From SAR202 cluster bacterium bin87 (GTDB lineage: Bacteria; Chloroflexota; Dehalococcoidia; Lucifugimonadales; UBA3495): 46,196 nt of DNA. The stretch lies in assembly GCA_002238825.1 (NCBI GenBank), contig MPNC01000020.1, positions 1 to 46,196 of the forward strand. Reading direction: 5' to 3'. Of the stretch, positions 16,686-24,248 are shown piece by piece. Position 1 is the first letter of the stretch, and each line of letters opens with the position of its first letter. The position numbers were made by a program, and so were the translations under genes. The notes under the pieces were generated by a model. The model saw only the letters and a list, made by a program, of their open reading frames with translations. It was not told where the DNA came from and did not search any database.

Positions 16686-18041
16686 CTACTGCTCCGCCTC
16701 GTATTCGCGCAGGCAGTCCACGATAACCTGATTCATCGTGGGAAACCGGTTGCTCGCGAAGTCAGAAACCCACGCTTCGATTTTATCGCGCACCGAGCCG
16801 TCATCCCATCGGACGCCATAATCCGCCTCATCCAAGATGTAATCCGGTTCGTCGTGCAGAATTACCCAGCCATCGATCAGGGACGTGGTTTTCGCCTTGA
16901 ACAGCGTTGGGTGTTGTCTTACCGCATCGTACAGTTTGGCCCTCACTGGGTTGTTGTCCACATTGCCGGTCGAAAGTGCGAGATCAAGCCAGGGAAGTTC
17001 ATCGTAAAATCTGAACTGGAACAGCAACAGTGCGCCGGAGCGAGGAGCCCAACCAATCCCGGTCTGCATCGATCCAAACTGGTCCCAATCAGCCGACCGG
17101 AATCGCACAAATTCCCTGTCCTCTACATCAAGCCTCCAAGCCTCTTGTCCGGCGATCGCTTCCCTGAGCATCTGCTTGGCCTCAGCCACCCAATCGACCT
17201 TATTTTCGATGATGAGGTCCATCACTTCCCTGTGTTCCAGATAGATTTGACGCGCGCGTTGCGGGATGCTGGTATCAGGCACGATGTTCCTCCTCAGCGT
17301 TGTTGCGTACTGCCGCAAAAACGGGCGCACGTTTTCATCCACCGAATTGCATTCGTCATCGACGATCTGTTGCGTGATGTCGAGGACCGCCGCGTAAGCC
17401 GCCGGAACCCAGAATCTGCGTTCTTCCTCAAGGTAAGCGTCTGTACCCCCTGGTGTCAGGAATACGTGGTGCCTGGTGAAATCGGGATAGCGCTCGGCCA
17501 ACGCTCTCCGGTAGCGGGTTAGCTGTTCGCTGTGTTCGCTGGAAAACACCTTATTCTCGATAGCGCACAGAGCCGACCCGGCTTCGTTCAGCACCAGGAT
17601 ATCCAGATAACCCCACTGTCCCTCGACCAGGTTGACCCACTCCCGATGTACCTCCGCGGCCGACCAATCGGCCTCAAGTATTTGCGACGGCGCATCAGTC
17701 TGCCGCAAGAAGCTCCTGAGGAAATAATCAGCGGTCCCATGACTGCTCTGGGGATCCAATAACCAGGCCAGCAGGTTGGACTGAAACTCCTCGTCGCCCC
17801 AAAGCGGCTTGCCCGAACCCATTCTCAATTGGCCGACAAAGTCCAGAGCGTCAAATTCGTTACGCTGCTCGGCAACGAGCTTCTCCAGCTCGTCGAGGGG
17901 TTCGGACAGCGCGAATTGCTCTAATGCCAGTACCCGGCCACATCGCTCAGTAGCCAGCGACCCTTCCAGCTCCTCCAAATCGGGCACCACACTTTCAAGC
18001 CATTGGAGATGGTCCGTCGTTCCTGGATCGTCCGTTTGCAT
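16686..18041 (-). CDS. PD-(D/E)XK nuclease superfamily protein (PDDEXK_4 type)
   Basis: The 451-residue protein contains the PDDEXK_4 signature. EFQSNLLAWLLDPQSSHG at about 85-102 is followed by GYLDILVL (D147) and ALCAIENKVFS (E162-x-K164). An EHSEQLTRYR segment and HVFLTPGG follow, all typical of this family of standalone restriction-like nucleases found in defence islands. The remaining 250 residues have no recognised domain. The start is ATG at 18041; an in-frame TTG at 18047 is possible but has no better ribosome-binding site. It stands alone within the element, with gene-poor flanks. Confidence 0.85.
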   Translation of the reverse strand: MQTDDPGTTDHLQWLESVVPDLEELEGSLATERCGRVLALEQFALSEPLDELEKLVAEQRNEFDALDFVGQLRMGSGKPLWGDEEFQSNLLAWLLDPQSSHGTADYFLRSFLRQTDAPSQILEADWSAAEVHREWVNLVEGQWGYLDILVLNEAGSALCAIENKVFSSEHSEQLTRYRRALAERYPDFTRHHVFLTPGGTDAYLEEERRFWVPAAYAAVLDITQQIVDDECNSVDENVRPFLRQYATTLRRNIVPDTSIPQRARQIYLEHREVMDLIIENKVDWVAEAKQMLREAIAGQEAWRLDVEDREFVRFRSADWDQFGSMQTGIGWAPRSGALLLFQFRFYDELPWLDLALSTGNVDNNPVRAKLYDAVRQHPTLFKAKTTSLIDGWVILHDEPDYILDEADYGVRWDDGSVRDKIEAWVSDFASNRFPTMNQVIVDCLREYEAEQ

Positions 18042-18372
18042 AGTCAATACCAGCCAGAAGAGATCAGGGCACTTCGCCGGCGATTATAGCCGGCCAACCG
18101 GGTGTTGTCCCATTATTGATGAAGTCAGAGTTGTACTTGCTGATCCAGGAACAGCAGACAACTCGGCCCCAAGCGGGCTCGGCTACGGCTGAGGTCGGAG
18201 ACGCGCAGCGACAGCGCGATAGCCGCGGCTCCGTGCCTATCGGCGTAGTCTGAGGTCTCTGGCTTCCGCGGAGCTCTACCCGCGGAGGTTTTGCGGCCGC
18301 GATGGTATCAGCCATGCCTCGGTCCTAAGGTACCGGCGGATGGCGACCGGAGGCAGGGACAGGAACGGCCGG
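18042..18372. other. Intergenic stretch between the nuclease and phosphoesterase genes
   Basis: No gene seen. A CCGCGG...CCGCGG hairpin around 18259-18284 could end transcripts of the phosphoesterase gene on the minus strand, although no T tract follows. Confidence 0.35.
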
Positions 18373-19230
18373 TCATCCTACAACCTCGATCAGTATCCGG
18401 CAGTGGTCGCTGGCTCCCCACTCGTCCACTCCGTTCAGGGCCCGCGCATGCACCCCGCGGTGGAACCCCCGCGAGGCGAACACGTAGTCCAACTGGTTTG
18501 CGGCGGTTGCCGGTGATTGTCGGGTGGTGTAGTAGGTTGGGACATTTTTCGTGTCTGGACGCAGCCCTACCGGCGTGGCGCTGGCCAGCCGCCCGTCGGG
18601 ATGCTGTGGCCCCACGAACTCCAGGCCCAGCGCACCCATGCGTTCAAACACGCCTCGGTCCCGCTCGTACCAGACCAGGGGATTGCCCCGGATAGCGCCG
18701 TAGATGTTGTTGAGATCGCCAGCCGCCAGGATCCGGTGACCACTGAGGTCAGTGTCCCAGATGAAAGCGGCCAGGTCGGACATGATCAGGTGAGCAGTCC
18801 TATCCGAGTGGATGTTACGGGTCCTGCCGGTGAGAGGATGAGGCCTGAACCAGCGAGCGTACATCGACACGACGATGAAGGGCTCTCCGCCAGTAAGCGG
18901 GATGATCTTCGCGGCGGCGATGATGCCGACGTTGCTGACGGCGATCTCGTCGTCACCTTCGCTGGGGGTGCTGGGCAGGACCTGACTGAACCACTCCACC
19001 TCCACCCGGTCCGACAGCTTCACCACCATGGGCCAGCGGTCAAAGTGCTCCCGGGGCCAGGGTTCCCAGGGGTCCTGGGGACCGACCGAGACGTTGCCCC
19101 CAGCGTTGCGCAGTCGATCCAGGGCACCCGGACCCACCTCCTGGAGAAGAGCCACGTCGGCGTCCATGGCCAGCAGCTCCTCCACCGCCTGGAGCCGCAT
19201 GGCAATGTTCCAGCTCACCACCGTGACCAT
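18373..19230 (-). CDS. Endonuclease/exonuclease/phosphatase (EEP) family protein
   Basis: The 285-residue EEP fold is complete: SWNI with N8, LLQEV with E31, an internal MYARWF strand, AGDLNNI, QLDYVFASRG and a terminal SDHCRI. These are the metal- and phosphate-binding residues of DNase I/ExoIII-like enzymes. No signal peptide is visible, so it is probably cytoplasmic. The substrate (DNA, RNA or a phosphorylated small molecule) cannot be told from sequence. It follows the partition region in the element and could be either cargo or a maintenance nuclease. Confidence 0.85.
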   Translation of the reverse strand: MVTVVSWNIAMRLQAVEELLAMDADVALLQEVGPGALDRLRNAGGNVSVGPQDPWEPWPREHFDRWPMVVKLSDRVEVEWFSQVLPSTPSEGDDEIAVSNVGIIAAAKIIPLTGGEPFIVVSMYARWFRPHPLTGRTRNIHSDRTAHLIMSDLAAFIWDTDLSGHRILAAGDLNNIYGAIRGNPLVWYERDRGVFERMGALGLEFVGPQHPDGRLASATPVGLRPDTKNVPTYYTTRQSPATAANQLDYVFASRGFHRGVHARALNGVDEWGASDHCRILIEVVG

Positions 19231-19559
19231 GACGTCTGCCTCCGCGGAACCTGCGGCCGGACCGCATTGCTCAGACCGTCCATAGACGTTTGATAAATCG
19301 CCCTTATCAGACCTTTATGAGAGGCCGATTCCCGGCGCTGTTCGTCTGCCACCCAGCAAGTCCGGCAGTGATCGATGTCGGATCCACTTTATCCAAGAAC
19401 CGGGTGGAGTTAAAGTTCGACACTCCTTGTAGATCATAGATTTCGCGGGCGAATGGCTATCCCACCACCGGATTAGATAGCAAATAAACGCGCGCCGCCA
19501 CGTCACCTCGTGCGGGTGATAGCGTTGTTGTTTTGCAAAGTTGCGGATTGGTAGACCGG

Positions 19560-19635
19560 CGATTCTACAACTCTACATGCTTACGACCCTACAATCTTAC
19601 AGGTCTGCAGATTCATAGAGTTTTAGATATGCAGA
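19560..19635. repeat. Centromere-like short-repeat array downstream of the parA-RHH operon
   Basis: A low-GC tract made of 8-9 bp variants of YTACANNY: CTACAACT, CTACATGCT, TACGACC, CTACAATCT, TACAGGTCT, GCAGATTC. Several words (TCTACAACTCTA, CTTACAGGTCT) recur in the array on the other side of the operon at 21010-21080. RHH partition proteins bind such short direct repeats. Confidence 0.6.
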
Positions 19636-19693
19636 GGCGAGGTTACGGGGATTCGCGGCGCCTCGCAAAATCCGCCCGGTGGCGTGTGACCAA

Positions 19694-19722
19694 AAACGGC
19701 TGGCCCCAAAAGCCAGCCGTTT
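19694..19722 (-). terminator. Intrinsic terminator of the parA-RHH operon
   Basis: AAACGGCTGGC and GCCAGCCGTTT form a perfect 11-bp stem with a 7-nt loop. On the minus strand TTTTT follows, 24 bp after the RHH gene's stop codon. Confidence 0.85.
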
Positions 19723-19745
19723 CGAACATGACAATGTTTCGGAGG

Positions 19746-20114
19746 TCAGGTGCCGGGACGACGGTAGCCTCGCTTGTTCATCCAGTCTTCCAATGATTCT
19801 GCGACAATCGTCGAGAGGCTCTTTCCAGTGGCGGCGATGGCATATTGCAGGTCTTGGCGCAGGGCGGTGGGAACATAGGCGGTGAGTCTTTTCTTGCCAG
19901 CCACGTCATTGGCCTGGGAGATGGCCGCCTTAGGAGAGCGATGCTTGTGCACGTCGTAGCCCTGTCTCTTGAGAAACTGTCTGATGGCATCATGGTCGAT
20001 CTGGGCTAACGTATCGTGTTCAAGTTTATCCTCGGACTCGTTAGCCAAGTCCGGGTAGTCCGAGGTTGCTAGAGCCGTCAGATCCATCAGATCTGGTTTT
20101 TTCTGATCAGACAT
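19746..20114 (-). CDS. ParG-like ribbon-helix-helix centromere-binding protein
   Basis: A 122-residue protein with a flexible acidic/basic N-terminus and a C-terminal RHH-like domain (KRLTAYVPTALRQDLQYAIAATGKSLSTIVAESLEDWM). Its start overlaps the ParA stop by 8 bp, with GAGGAG upstream, so the two are translationally coupled. This is the arrangement of type Ib plasmid partition systems, in which the RHH protein binds a repeat centromere and autoregulates. Related repeat arrays flank the operon on both sides, supporting that role. Confidence 0.75.
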   Translation of the reverse strand: MSDQKKPDLMDLTALATSDYPDLANESEDKLEHDTLAQIDHDAIRQFLKRQGYDVHKHRSPKAAISQANDVAGKKRLTAYVPTALRQDLQYAIAATGKSLSTIVAESLEDWMNKRGYRRPGT

Positions 20115-20793
20115 GGAGCATCTCCTCGAGCTCGACGGGTTCTTGGCGGTGGGAGTCATCAATCTGCTTGGCGATCCACTTCCACAGGTTAGTCATCTCT
20201 TGGGCGGCCGCACTCTTGGGTTGGAACTCCGCTACGCTGAGGCCGACGAGGGAGGCGTCCCAATAAGTCACACGTCTTGTGATGATGGCTGGTGCGATGT
20301 CGATGCCCATGCCCGACAGGCTGCTGAGCATCCGGTCCCGTCGCTGCCTGATCGCAGGGATGTTATTCGGAATGAGGGCCATTCTCCAGCCTTTCTCTAC
20401 CCCGCGATGAACTAGGCTGGCCGTGATCATGACCTCGTACGGCGATGGCATGATGGGGATCAGTATCAGGTCCATGGCGTTGAGAGCCTGGTCCATGCTG
20501 AAGGAGTCCGCACCCGGCATATCGCAGATGATCAGATCGTACTTGGCCTTCCCCTGGACTCCACTCAGTGCAGCGATGCCTTCGTCGGACATTGACGCCT
20601 TGACAGTGGTGACTCGGGTCCTATCGGGGCTGTGATTCTGCCGCAGTTGGTGTTGTCTGAGGGCGGTAGCCTGAGGGTCGAAGTCGCACAACAAGGTGCG
20701 GACGCCGGCGGCGTTCGCGCGTTCAGCTGTATTGAATGCCAAGGTAGTCTTGCCAGTGCCTCCTTTCCAGGAGGCGAATGCGATGGTGGTCAT
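20107..20793 (-). CDS. parA: ParA-type partition ATPase
   Basis: The 228-residue ATPase has a deviant Walker A motif, KGGTGKTT (10-17), then LLCDFDPQAT and LIICDMPGADS (Walker B), and the MPSPYEVMITASLV segment common in short ParA/ParF proteins. There is no N-terminal DNA-binding extension, as in type Ib systems. GGAG 6 bp upstream decides the ATG at 20793. ParA forms ATP-dependent patterns on the nucleoid to separate plasmid copies with its RHH partner. Its presence implies that this inserted element is, or was, a low-copy replicon. Confidence 0.9.
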   Translation of the reverse strand: MTTIAFASWKGGTGKTTLAFNTAERANAAGVRTLLCDFDPQATALRQHQLRQNHSPDRTRVTTVKASMSDEGIAALSGVQGKAKYDLIICDMPGADSFSMDQALNAMDLILIPIMPSPYEVMITASLVHRGVEKGWRMALIPNNIPAIRQRRDRMLSSLSGMGIDIAPAIITRRVTYWDASLVGLSVAEFQPKSAAAQEMTNLWKWIAKQIDDSHRQEPVELEEMLHV

Positions 20794-21009
20794 GGCTGCT
20801 CCGGTTGCCGTGGATTGGCGATTACGCGGCGGCCGCTGGTCCAGGTAGCGCGTCGCGACCCCATAAATCCACTGGGTTGCAGGCTTTCCAATGCGGAAAT
20901 TGCCTTCTCCGCAGGTTAACAACCGAGACGCGGCGCCGTCCCGTAAACCACCAGCCATGGTTTGGCGATTTTCAGGGTTGCGGGGTTGCAAACCCTCAGG
21001 TTTGTCAGC

Positions 21010-21085
21010 CTCCACGTCTGTAGAATCATCAGCTTACAGGTCTACAACTCTAGCAGTCTCCAGACCTGCAAATCTTCAGTCTGAA
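21010..21085. repeat. Centromere-like short-repeat array upstream of parA
   Basis: Repeats such as TCTGTAG, CTTACAGGTCTACAACTCTA, CAGTCTCCAG and CCTGCAAATC echo the words of the 19560-19635 array. The tract lies between parA and the divergent RHH gene, where type Ib centromeres and promoters are usually found. Confidence 0.55.
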
Positions 21086-21105
21086 AAGCACAAGCAAGCG
21101 ATGTG

Positions 21106-21134
21106 TTGTTTCCAACGGAGTACCGTTGTAACAT
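21106..21134 (+). promoter_or_regulatory. Promoter with built-in operator for the small RHH gene
   Basis: TTGTTT (21106-21111) and TAACAT (21129-21134) are spaced by 17 bp. The spacer consists of CAACGG-agta-CCGTTG (21113-21128), a perfect inverted repeat in the position of a classical repressor site. The gene starts 37 bp downstream, so autorepression by the encoded RHH protein is likely. Confidence 0.55.
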
Positions 21135-21171
21135 CGTGCTAACATCCAAGCACAGTTGAAGGAAGTCAGCG

Positions 21172-21318
21172 ATGGTCGCACGCATGACGGTAAAAATCGA
21201 GCCAGATTTAAAGAAGGAAATCCAAGCAGAGGCGAAGCGTCGAGGCATCGATATGAGTGCGTGGGTCAGGCTGACGCTTACCGATGCTTTGGAAGCCGCC
21301 AGGGAGCGCAGACAGTGA
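21172..21318 (+). CDS. Small ribbon-helix-helix (CopG/Arc-like) regulator
   Basis: 48 codons: MTVKIEPDLKKEIQAEAKRR, GIDMSAWVRLTLTDALE. This is the RHH fold: a short beta strand (TVKIE), then two helices with a turn at GIDMS. AAGGAAG upstream supports ATG at 21172; an in-frame ATG four codons later is also possible. It is too short for many gene callers. It sits between the centromere-like array and the primase-like gene, where plasmid copy-number repressors such as CopG lie. Likely autoregulator through the CAACGG/CCGTTG operator. Confidence 0.7.
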   Translation: MVARMTVKIEPDLKKEIQAEAKRRGIDMSAWVRLTLTDALEAARERRQ

Positions 21319-21547
21319 CGTCCTCTGCGTCATCGAGCTGGGGGATCGTGGTGTGGAACCTGGCCATTGCATTGGTTGGTCCGCCTACCAGAAAACCCCC
21401 ACAGACTGGAACTTTTGCCGTCGAGGCTCCCTACTGGTCAACGTGAACGGAAAACAGGCTGGTCATTCCAGCCCTATCTGCAGGCTTTACTCTGCCCCGG
21501 GAGGCAACCGATCCGGCTGCCCGTCGACGACGGTGGAGGTTAACTAA
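21284..21547 (+). CDS. Small uncharacterised ORF coupled to the primase-like gene
   Basis: A frame of about 87 codons ends at TAATG shared with the primase-like start, a coupling that suggests it may be translated. It contains CVIELGDRG, GHCIGWSAYQKTPTDWNFC and SLLVNVNGKQAG but no recognised domain, and its start inside the RHH gene has no ribosome-binding site. A competing frame begins at GTG 21315, overlapping the RHH stop as GTGA, and encodes 43 residues with one possible membrane segment. Only one is likely real. Confidence 0.3.
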   Translation: MLWKPPGSADSDVLCVIELGDRGVEPGHCIGWSAYQKTPTDWNFCRRGSLLVNVNGKQAGHSSPICRLYSAPGGNRSGCPSTTVEVN

Positions 21548-22059
21548 TGACAACCTACGGAGGGTCTAGGCTGGCGGACTGGAAGACGATCACCCAAGCA
21601 GTGGCCCGCGAGTTGAAGGGAGAACCCAACAATCACCTGTCAAACAGGATCGAACTGCGGTGGGGCCGACGTGGCAGTTTCCAGTTGACCACCGACGGCC
21701 CCACAGAAGGTCGTTGGAAGGACTGGGAATCAGGCCAAGGCGGCCGCGGCGCTGTAAGTCTAGCCGGGTACCTCCTCGGCACTGACCGTGATGGCGCTTT
21801 AGACTGGCTACGGCGGAGAGGTTATCTGTCAGACCACCCACCTGCCGCGGCACCGCGTAAACTCACAGCTACGCCGGCCGTTGAGCAAGCATCTACCGAC
21901 CGTTCAGCCATCGCACGATCAATCTGGGCCTCCAGCGCGGCGATACCGCGACATGAGGTCCATCCGGCCAGACGCTGGTTCTCCAACCGTCGACTGTGGC
22001 GTCCGGAGTTGCCTACTCCACCATTTTTGCGCTGGCGGGCGGCGGACAACCGCCAACAC
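21547..22059 (+). pseudogene. Plasmid-type primase-like protein, truncated at the element edge
   Basis: GGAGG 9 bp before ATG decides the start. The first 170 residues fit plasmid/phage primase-helicase N-terminal regions: RWGRRGSFQL...GRWKDWESGQGG...LAGYLL, then ARSIWASSAAIPRHEVHPARRW and RRLWRPELPTPPFLRW. Family members continue with a Toprim region; here the sequence breaks after DNRQH at the ACGGT junction and runs on, in frame, into the host Ig-like protein. The result is an accidental chimeric ORF from 21547 to 22398. The missing C-terminal half is not in this window, so the element is not replication-competent as seen. Confidence 0.65.
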
Positions 22060-22064
22060 ACGGT
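22060..22064. repeat. Right copy of the 5-bp direct repeat
   Basis: ACGGT, identical to 5340-5344 and in the same codon phase of the split host gene. Confidence 0.65.
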
Positions 22065-22398
22065 CACCGGCGTGGCAGTGGGCACGGCGACCATCACGGT
22101 CACGGCGGCAGACGGCAACGGCAACCGGGTCAGCGACGCCTTCGAGGTTGTGGTGGTCAAGAAGTACGCGGCGCTCATCGCGCAGATGTACGAATGGCGC
22201 AACGATCCCACGCGGGCCTCGAAGGCCCACACGGACCTCTGGGACCGGGCGCTGCTGGCCTTCGGGGAGACGGTGGCCGATGCGGCGATGACGGCGATGA
22301 CAGCGGCGGAGGCGCAGACCTATGCCGACCGGGGCTGGGAGCGCTGGGCGCCGGTGGCCAAGGCGCTGGCGGAGATCGAGGCAGGCGGGTCCGGGTAG
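22060..22398 (+). pseudogene. 3' half of the secreted Ig-like protein split by the insertion
   Basis: Begins TVTGVAVGTATITVTAADGN, the second half of an Ig-like repeat. It continues into a conserved C-terminal module with WDRALLAFGE and MTAAEAQTYADRGWERW, which I associate with the ends of such surface proteins in Chloroflexota. It lacks its own start and is presently translated, if at all, as the tail of the truncated primase-like gene. It completes the fragment at 4734-5344. A strong hairpin follows 28 bp after its stop codon. Confidence 0.8.
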
Positions 22399-22426
22399 TG
22401 GCCGCCCGAACCGCCGGCTATCCCAC

Positions 22427-22456
22427 GCGGGCGTCCGGCTTCGGTCGGGCGCCCGC
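22427..22456 (+). terminator. UUCG-tetraloop terminator hairpin
   Basis: GCGGGCGTCCGGC-TTCG-GTCGGGCGCCCGC: 13 pairs (two wobble) closed by the very stable cUUCGg loop. No T run follows. It terminates the split surface-protein gene. Confidence 0.65.
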
Positions 22457-22616
22457 GCTTGACCGCGCCGGAAGGACGCCAACGGCGCAGTGAAGTGGAG
22501 GCCGTCACCATTACGGCGGAGACTCCGCCTTATGCAGCGACGTTGCGTTCTGCTGGCGCGGCGTTCTGAGGCAGTGGCGGCCGGGAAGGGGCATGATCGC
22601 GGGGTCACGGTAAACC

Positions 22617-22889
22617 TCACCGTGGAGGATGTTCCTCCCGCCGGCGATGGACACGAACCGGTGTTTTGGGTTGATGCCAGGGGCCGGGGCTGCGGCGCCC
22701 ACATGCCACCGGCGGTTGGAACGCAGAGACGGGAGCGGTCACCGGCCCGTTGGCCATGGGCAACCGCGCCGCCGGGCCTCGGGTGGCGGGCCGGCCGTTC
22801 TTCATGGTGACGGCCTCGATGTCCTTCGAGGCGGTCTTGGCCTTGCACTTGACGCAGTAAATCTCCACGGCATCGGAGGGTGTGGTCAT
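22617..22889 (-). CDS. DUF5679-type small zinc-ribbon protein, C-terminus replaced
   Basis: Starts MTTPSDAVEIYCVKCKAKT and continues with AVTMKNGRPATRG, the signature of DUF5679 proteins. These normally go on to a second CPxCG knuckle within 45-60 residues. Here the sequence after RPATRG turns into GPAARLPMANG and unrelated residues up to residue 90, so the second metal-binding half is missing. This suggests a frameshift or recombination that leaves a half zinc ribbon. GGAG 9 bp upstream supports ATG at 22889. Function of the family unknown. Confidence 0.5.
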   Translation of the reverse strand: MTTPSDAVEIYCVKCKAKTASKDIEAVTMKNGRPATRGPAARLPMANGPVTAPVSAFQPPVACGRRSPGPWHQPKTPVRVHRRREEHPPR

Positions 22890-23019
22890 GGATGAAAACT
22901 CCAGCATGGGGTGACATAATTCTAACCCATGCGTCTGCGGCGTCAGCGACCACGCCGTCGGGCGGCGTCCTCCGCGGCCCGGCTGCGGAGAGGTGAGCGA
23001 GCATAGCGGAGTGTCAGGC

Positions 23020-23562
23020 ATGACGAAGATGAGCGTGGAGATCGAGGGCAGCGTAGACGAGGTGATCGGTGTCCTGCGGCGGCTCGGGATCACGGGGAGC
23101 CCCGCAACCGTGGGTGATGCCGACCGGTCGACGGAGCAACCTGGTGATGGCGTCGGGGAGACCGCGCCAGCCGCCGCGGGTCAGGGCAAGGCGGTAGCCG
23201 ACGAGGCTCCTCCCGGGGAATGGACGGAGACGCTGGCCCGCGATTTCCTGTCCATGCTGCAGCCGGCGGCCCGGAGGCTGGCGTTGCACGTCTGGCGGGC
23301 CGGCGCGGCGGGCATCCACCGGAGTGCCCTGTGCCAGCGTACGGAGCTGACGCCCATGGAGCTGCGTTCGCTGGTGATGCGGATGGGCCACGCGCTGGCA
23401 GGGCTCCAGCGGGAGCGGGGGATGACGCTGTCCCGGCCGTTGGCGGCCAACAGCCCGCTGCAGAGTTATTTCGTCGATCCCGACTTCGCGGCGGCGGCGG
23501 ATACCGAGATGTTCGGTGATGGGACGGCGGAGGTGCCGGTCAATGGCGCGGGGCGCCCCTGA
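23020..23562 (+). CDS. Hypothetical protein with coiled/helical core
   Basis: A 180-residue protein. The start at 23020 (MTKMSVEIEG) has GGAG 8 bp upstream; a GTG at 22993 is in frame. It shows a short regulatory-like beta segment (SVEIEGSVDEVIGVLRRLGI), a low-complexity linker, and then a helical domain (WTETLARDFLSMLQPAARRLALHVWRAGAAGIHRSALC ... MELRSLVMRMGHAL). That domain resembles a winged-helix arrangement, and the protein ends with VDPDFAAAADTEMF. I recognise no named family. It overlaps the next, lipoprotein-like frame by 20 bp. Confidence 0.6.
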   Translation: MTKMSVEIEGSVDEVIGVLRRLGITGSPATVGDADRSTEQPGDGVGETAPAAAGQGKAVADEAPPGEWTETLARDFLSMLQPAARRLALHVWRAGAAGIHRSALCQRTELTPMELRSLVMRMGHALAGLQRERGMTLSRPLAANSPLQSYFVDPDFAAAADTEMFGDGTAEVPVNGAGRP

Positions 23563-23865
23563 CGGGTTCCGGTTGCTGGCGCCCGGGATAGCCGATGTGG
23601 GACGATGGTGGAAGGCGCTGACGATGACGGCCTGCGTATGGCTGACGCTGGCCTGCGGGATGGACGGCGACGACCGGACGGTGCCCGGTACGCCGAGTGC
23701 ATGGTGGACACCAACACCGCTTTGCACCGGCTGAGGGTGTCCGGAGTGGTCGGGACCGTGGCGCTGAGCGCCGATGCGGTGGAGGGACGTATGCGTGACC
23801 AACTGGAGCGAGGCGAGGTTACGATGGCGGAGATCAGGACTGGCTACGGCCGCTACTGTGAGTAA
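23543..23865 (+). pseudogene. Small lipoprotein-like gene, probably frameshifted
   Basis: The first frame (ATG 23543) encodes a hydrophobic stretch ending in the lipobox-like LTLACG (WWKALTMTACVWLTLACG), then a Thr/Pro/Asp-rich linker, and stops at 23734. From about 23700 another frame gives a compact conserved-looking domain, ALHRLRVSGVVGTVALSADA, ending GEVTMAEIRTGYGRYCE at 23865. Together they look like one lipoprotein with a +1/-1 shift near 23695. Alternatively the second part starts at its own ATG (23701) as a 54-residue protein. Confidence 0.4.
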
Positions 23866-23886
23866 GAACCGGCGAGGGTTGGGGGC

Positions 23887-24132
23887 ATGGCACGGGTGGA
23901 AGGCACTGGGGGTTGGGCCGCATCCGGTATCAAAAGCATTGCCGAGGGGCCGGATGGCAGGTGCGGCATGGTGACGACGGAATGCGCCGCGCTGGGCGGG
24001 GAATGGATGGCAGGAGCGATGATCTGGGGGTGGATGATGTGGCGCATCCGCAATCAGGAGGGTTCAAAACCAGCCGACGAAATCCGGCGTGAGCCTGGCG
24101 GACGGAATCTCCGCACGGGACGGTTTACGTAA
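23887..24132 (+). CDS. Doubtful small ORF
   Basis: 81 codons with GGGGG upstream of ATG. One Trp/Met-rich hydrophobic stretch (GAMIWGWMMWRI) sits in the middle. No domain recognised, and codon use does not separate it clearly from background. Confidence 0.2.
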   Translation: MARVEGTGGWAASGIKSIAEGPDGRCGMVTTECAALGGEWMAGAMIWGWMMWRIRNQEGSKPADEIRREPGGRNLRTGRFT

Positions 24133-24248
24133 TGACCGTTTGCGCGAATCATGGGGCCAGTTAATTTGGCGAGACAATCGTCTGCAGATGCCGGATAATT
24201 AACGGATGATGCGGCCGATAACCGATACTTGAACAGGAGAATAGGAAT

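Larger units (their letters stand above)
5345..22059. mobile_element. 16.7-kb plasmid-like insertion carrying defence genes
   Basis: The boundaries come from the split host gene: ACGGT occurs at 5340-5344 and at 22060-22064, and splicing at either copy restores the host reading frame. Inside lie partition genes (ParA, RHH), centromere-like repeats, an RHH regulator, a primase-like gene truncated at the right edge, and a set of nucleases, a helicase, Fic and HEPN-like proteins, plus IS remnants at the left. I see no matching terminal inverted repeats and no intact integrase or transposase that obviously mobilises the whole unit. A 5-bp direct repeat is typical of Tn3-, Tn7- or Mu-type transposition, but none of those enzymes is present. 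Integration of a linearised or circular plasmid followed by deletion is equally possible. Confidence 0.75.

Noticed and set aside
19560-19635. CRISPR-like array
   Set aside because: The units are 8-9 bp, contiguous and degenerate with no spacers; they fit partition repeats better.
5345-22059. Tn7-, Tn3- or Mu-like transposon
   Set aside because: The 5-bp repeat is compatible, but there are no matching terminal inverted repeats and none of the diagnostic transposase genes.
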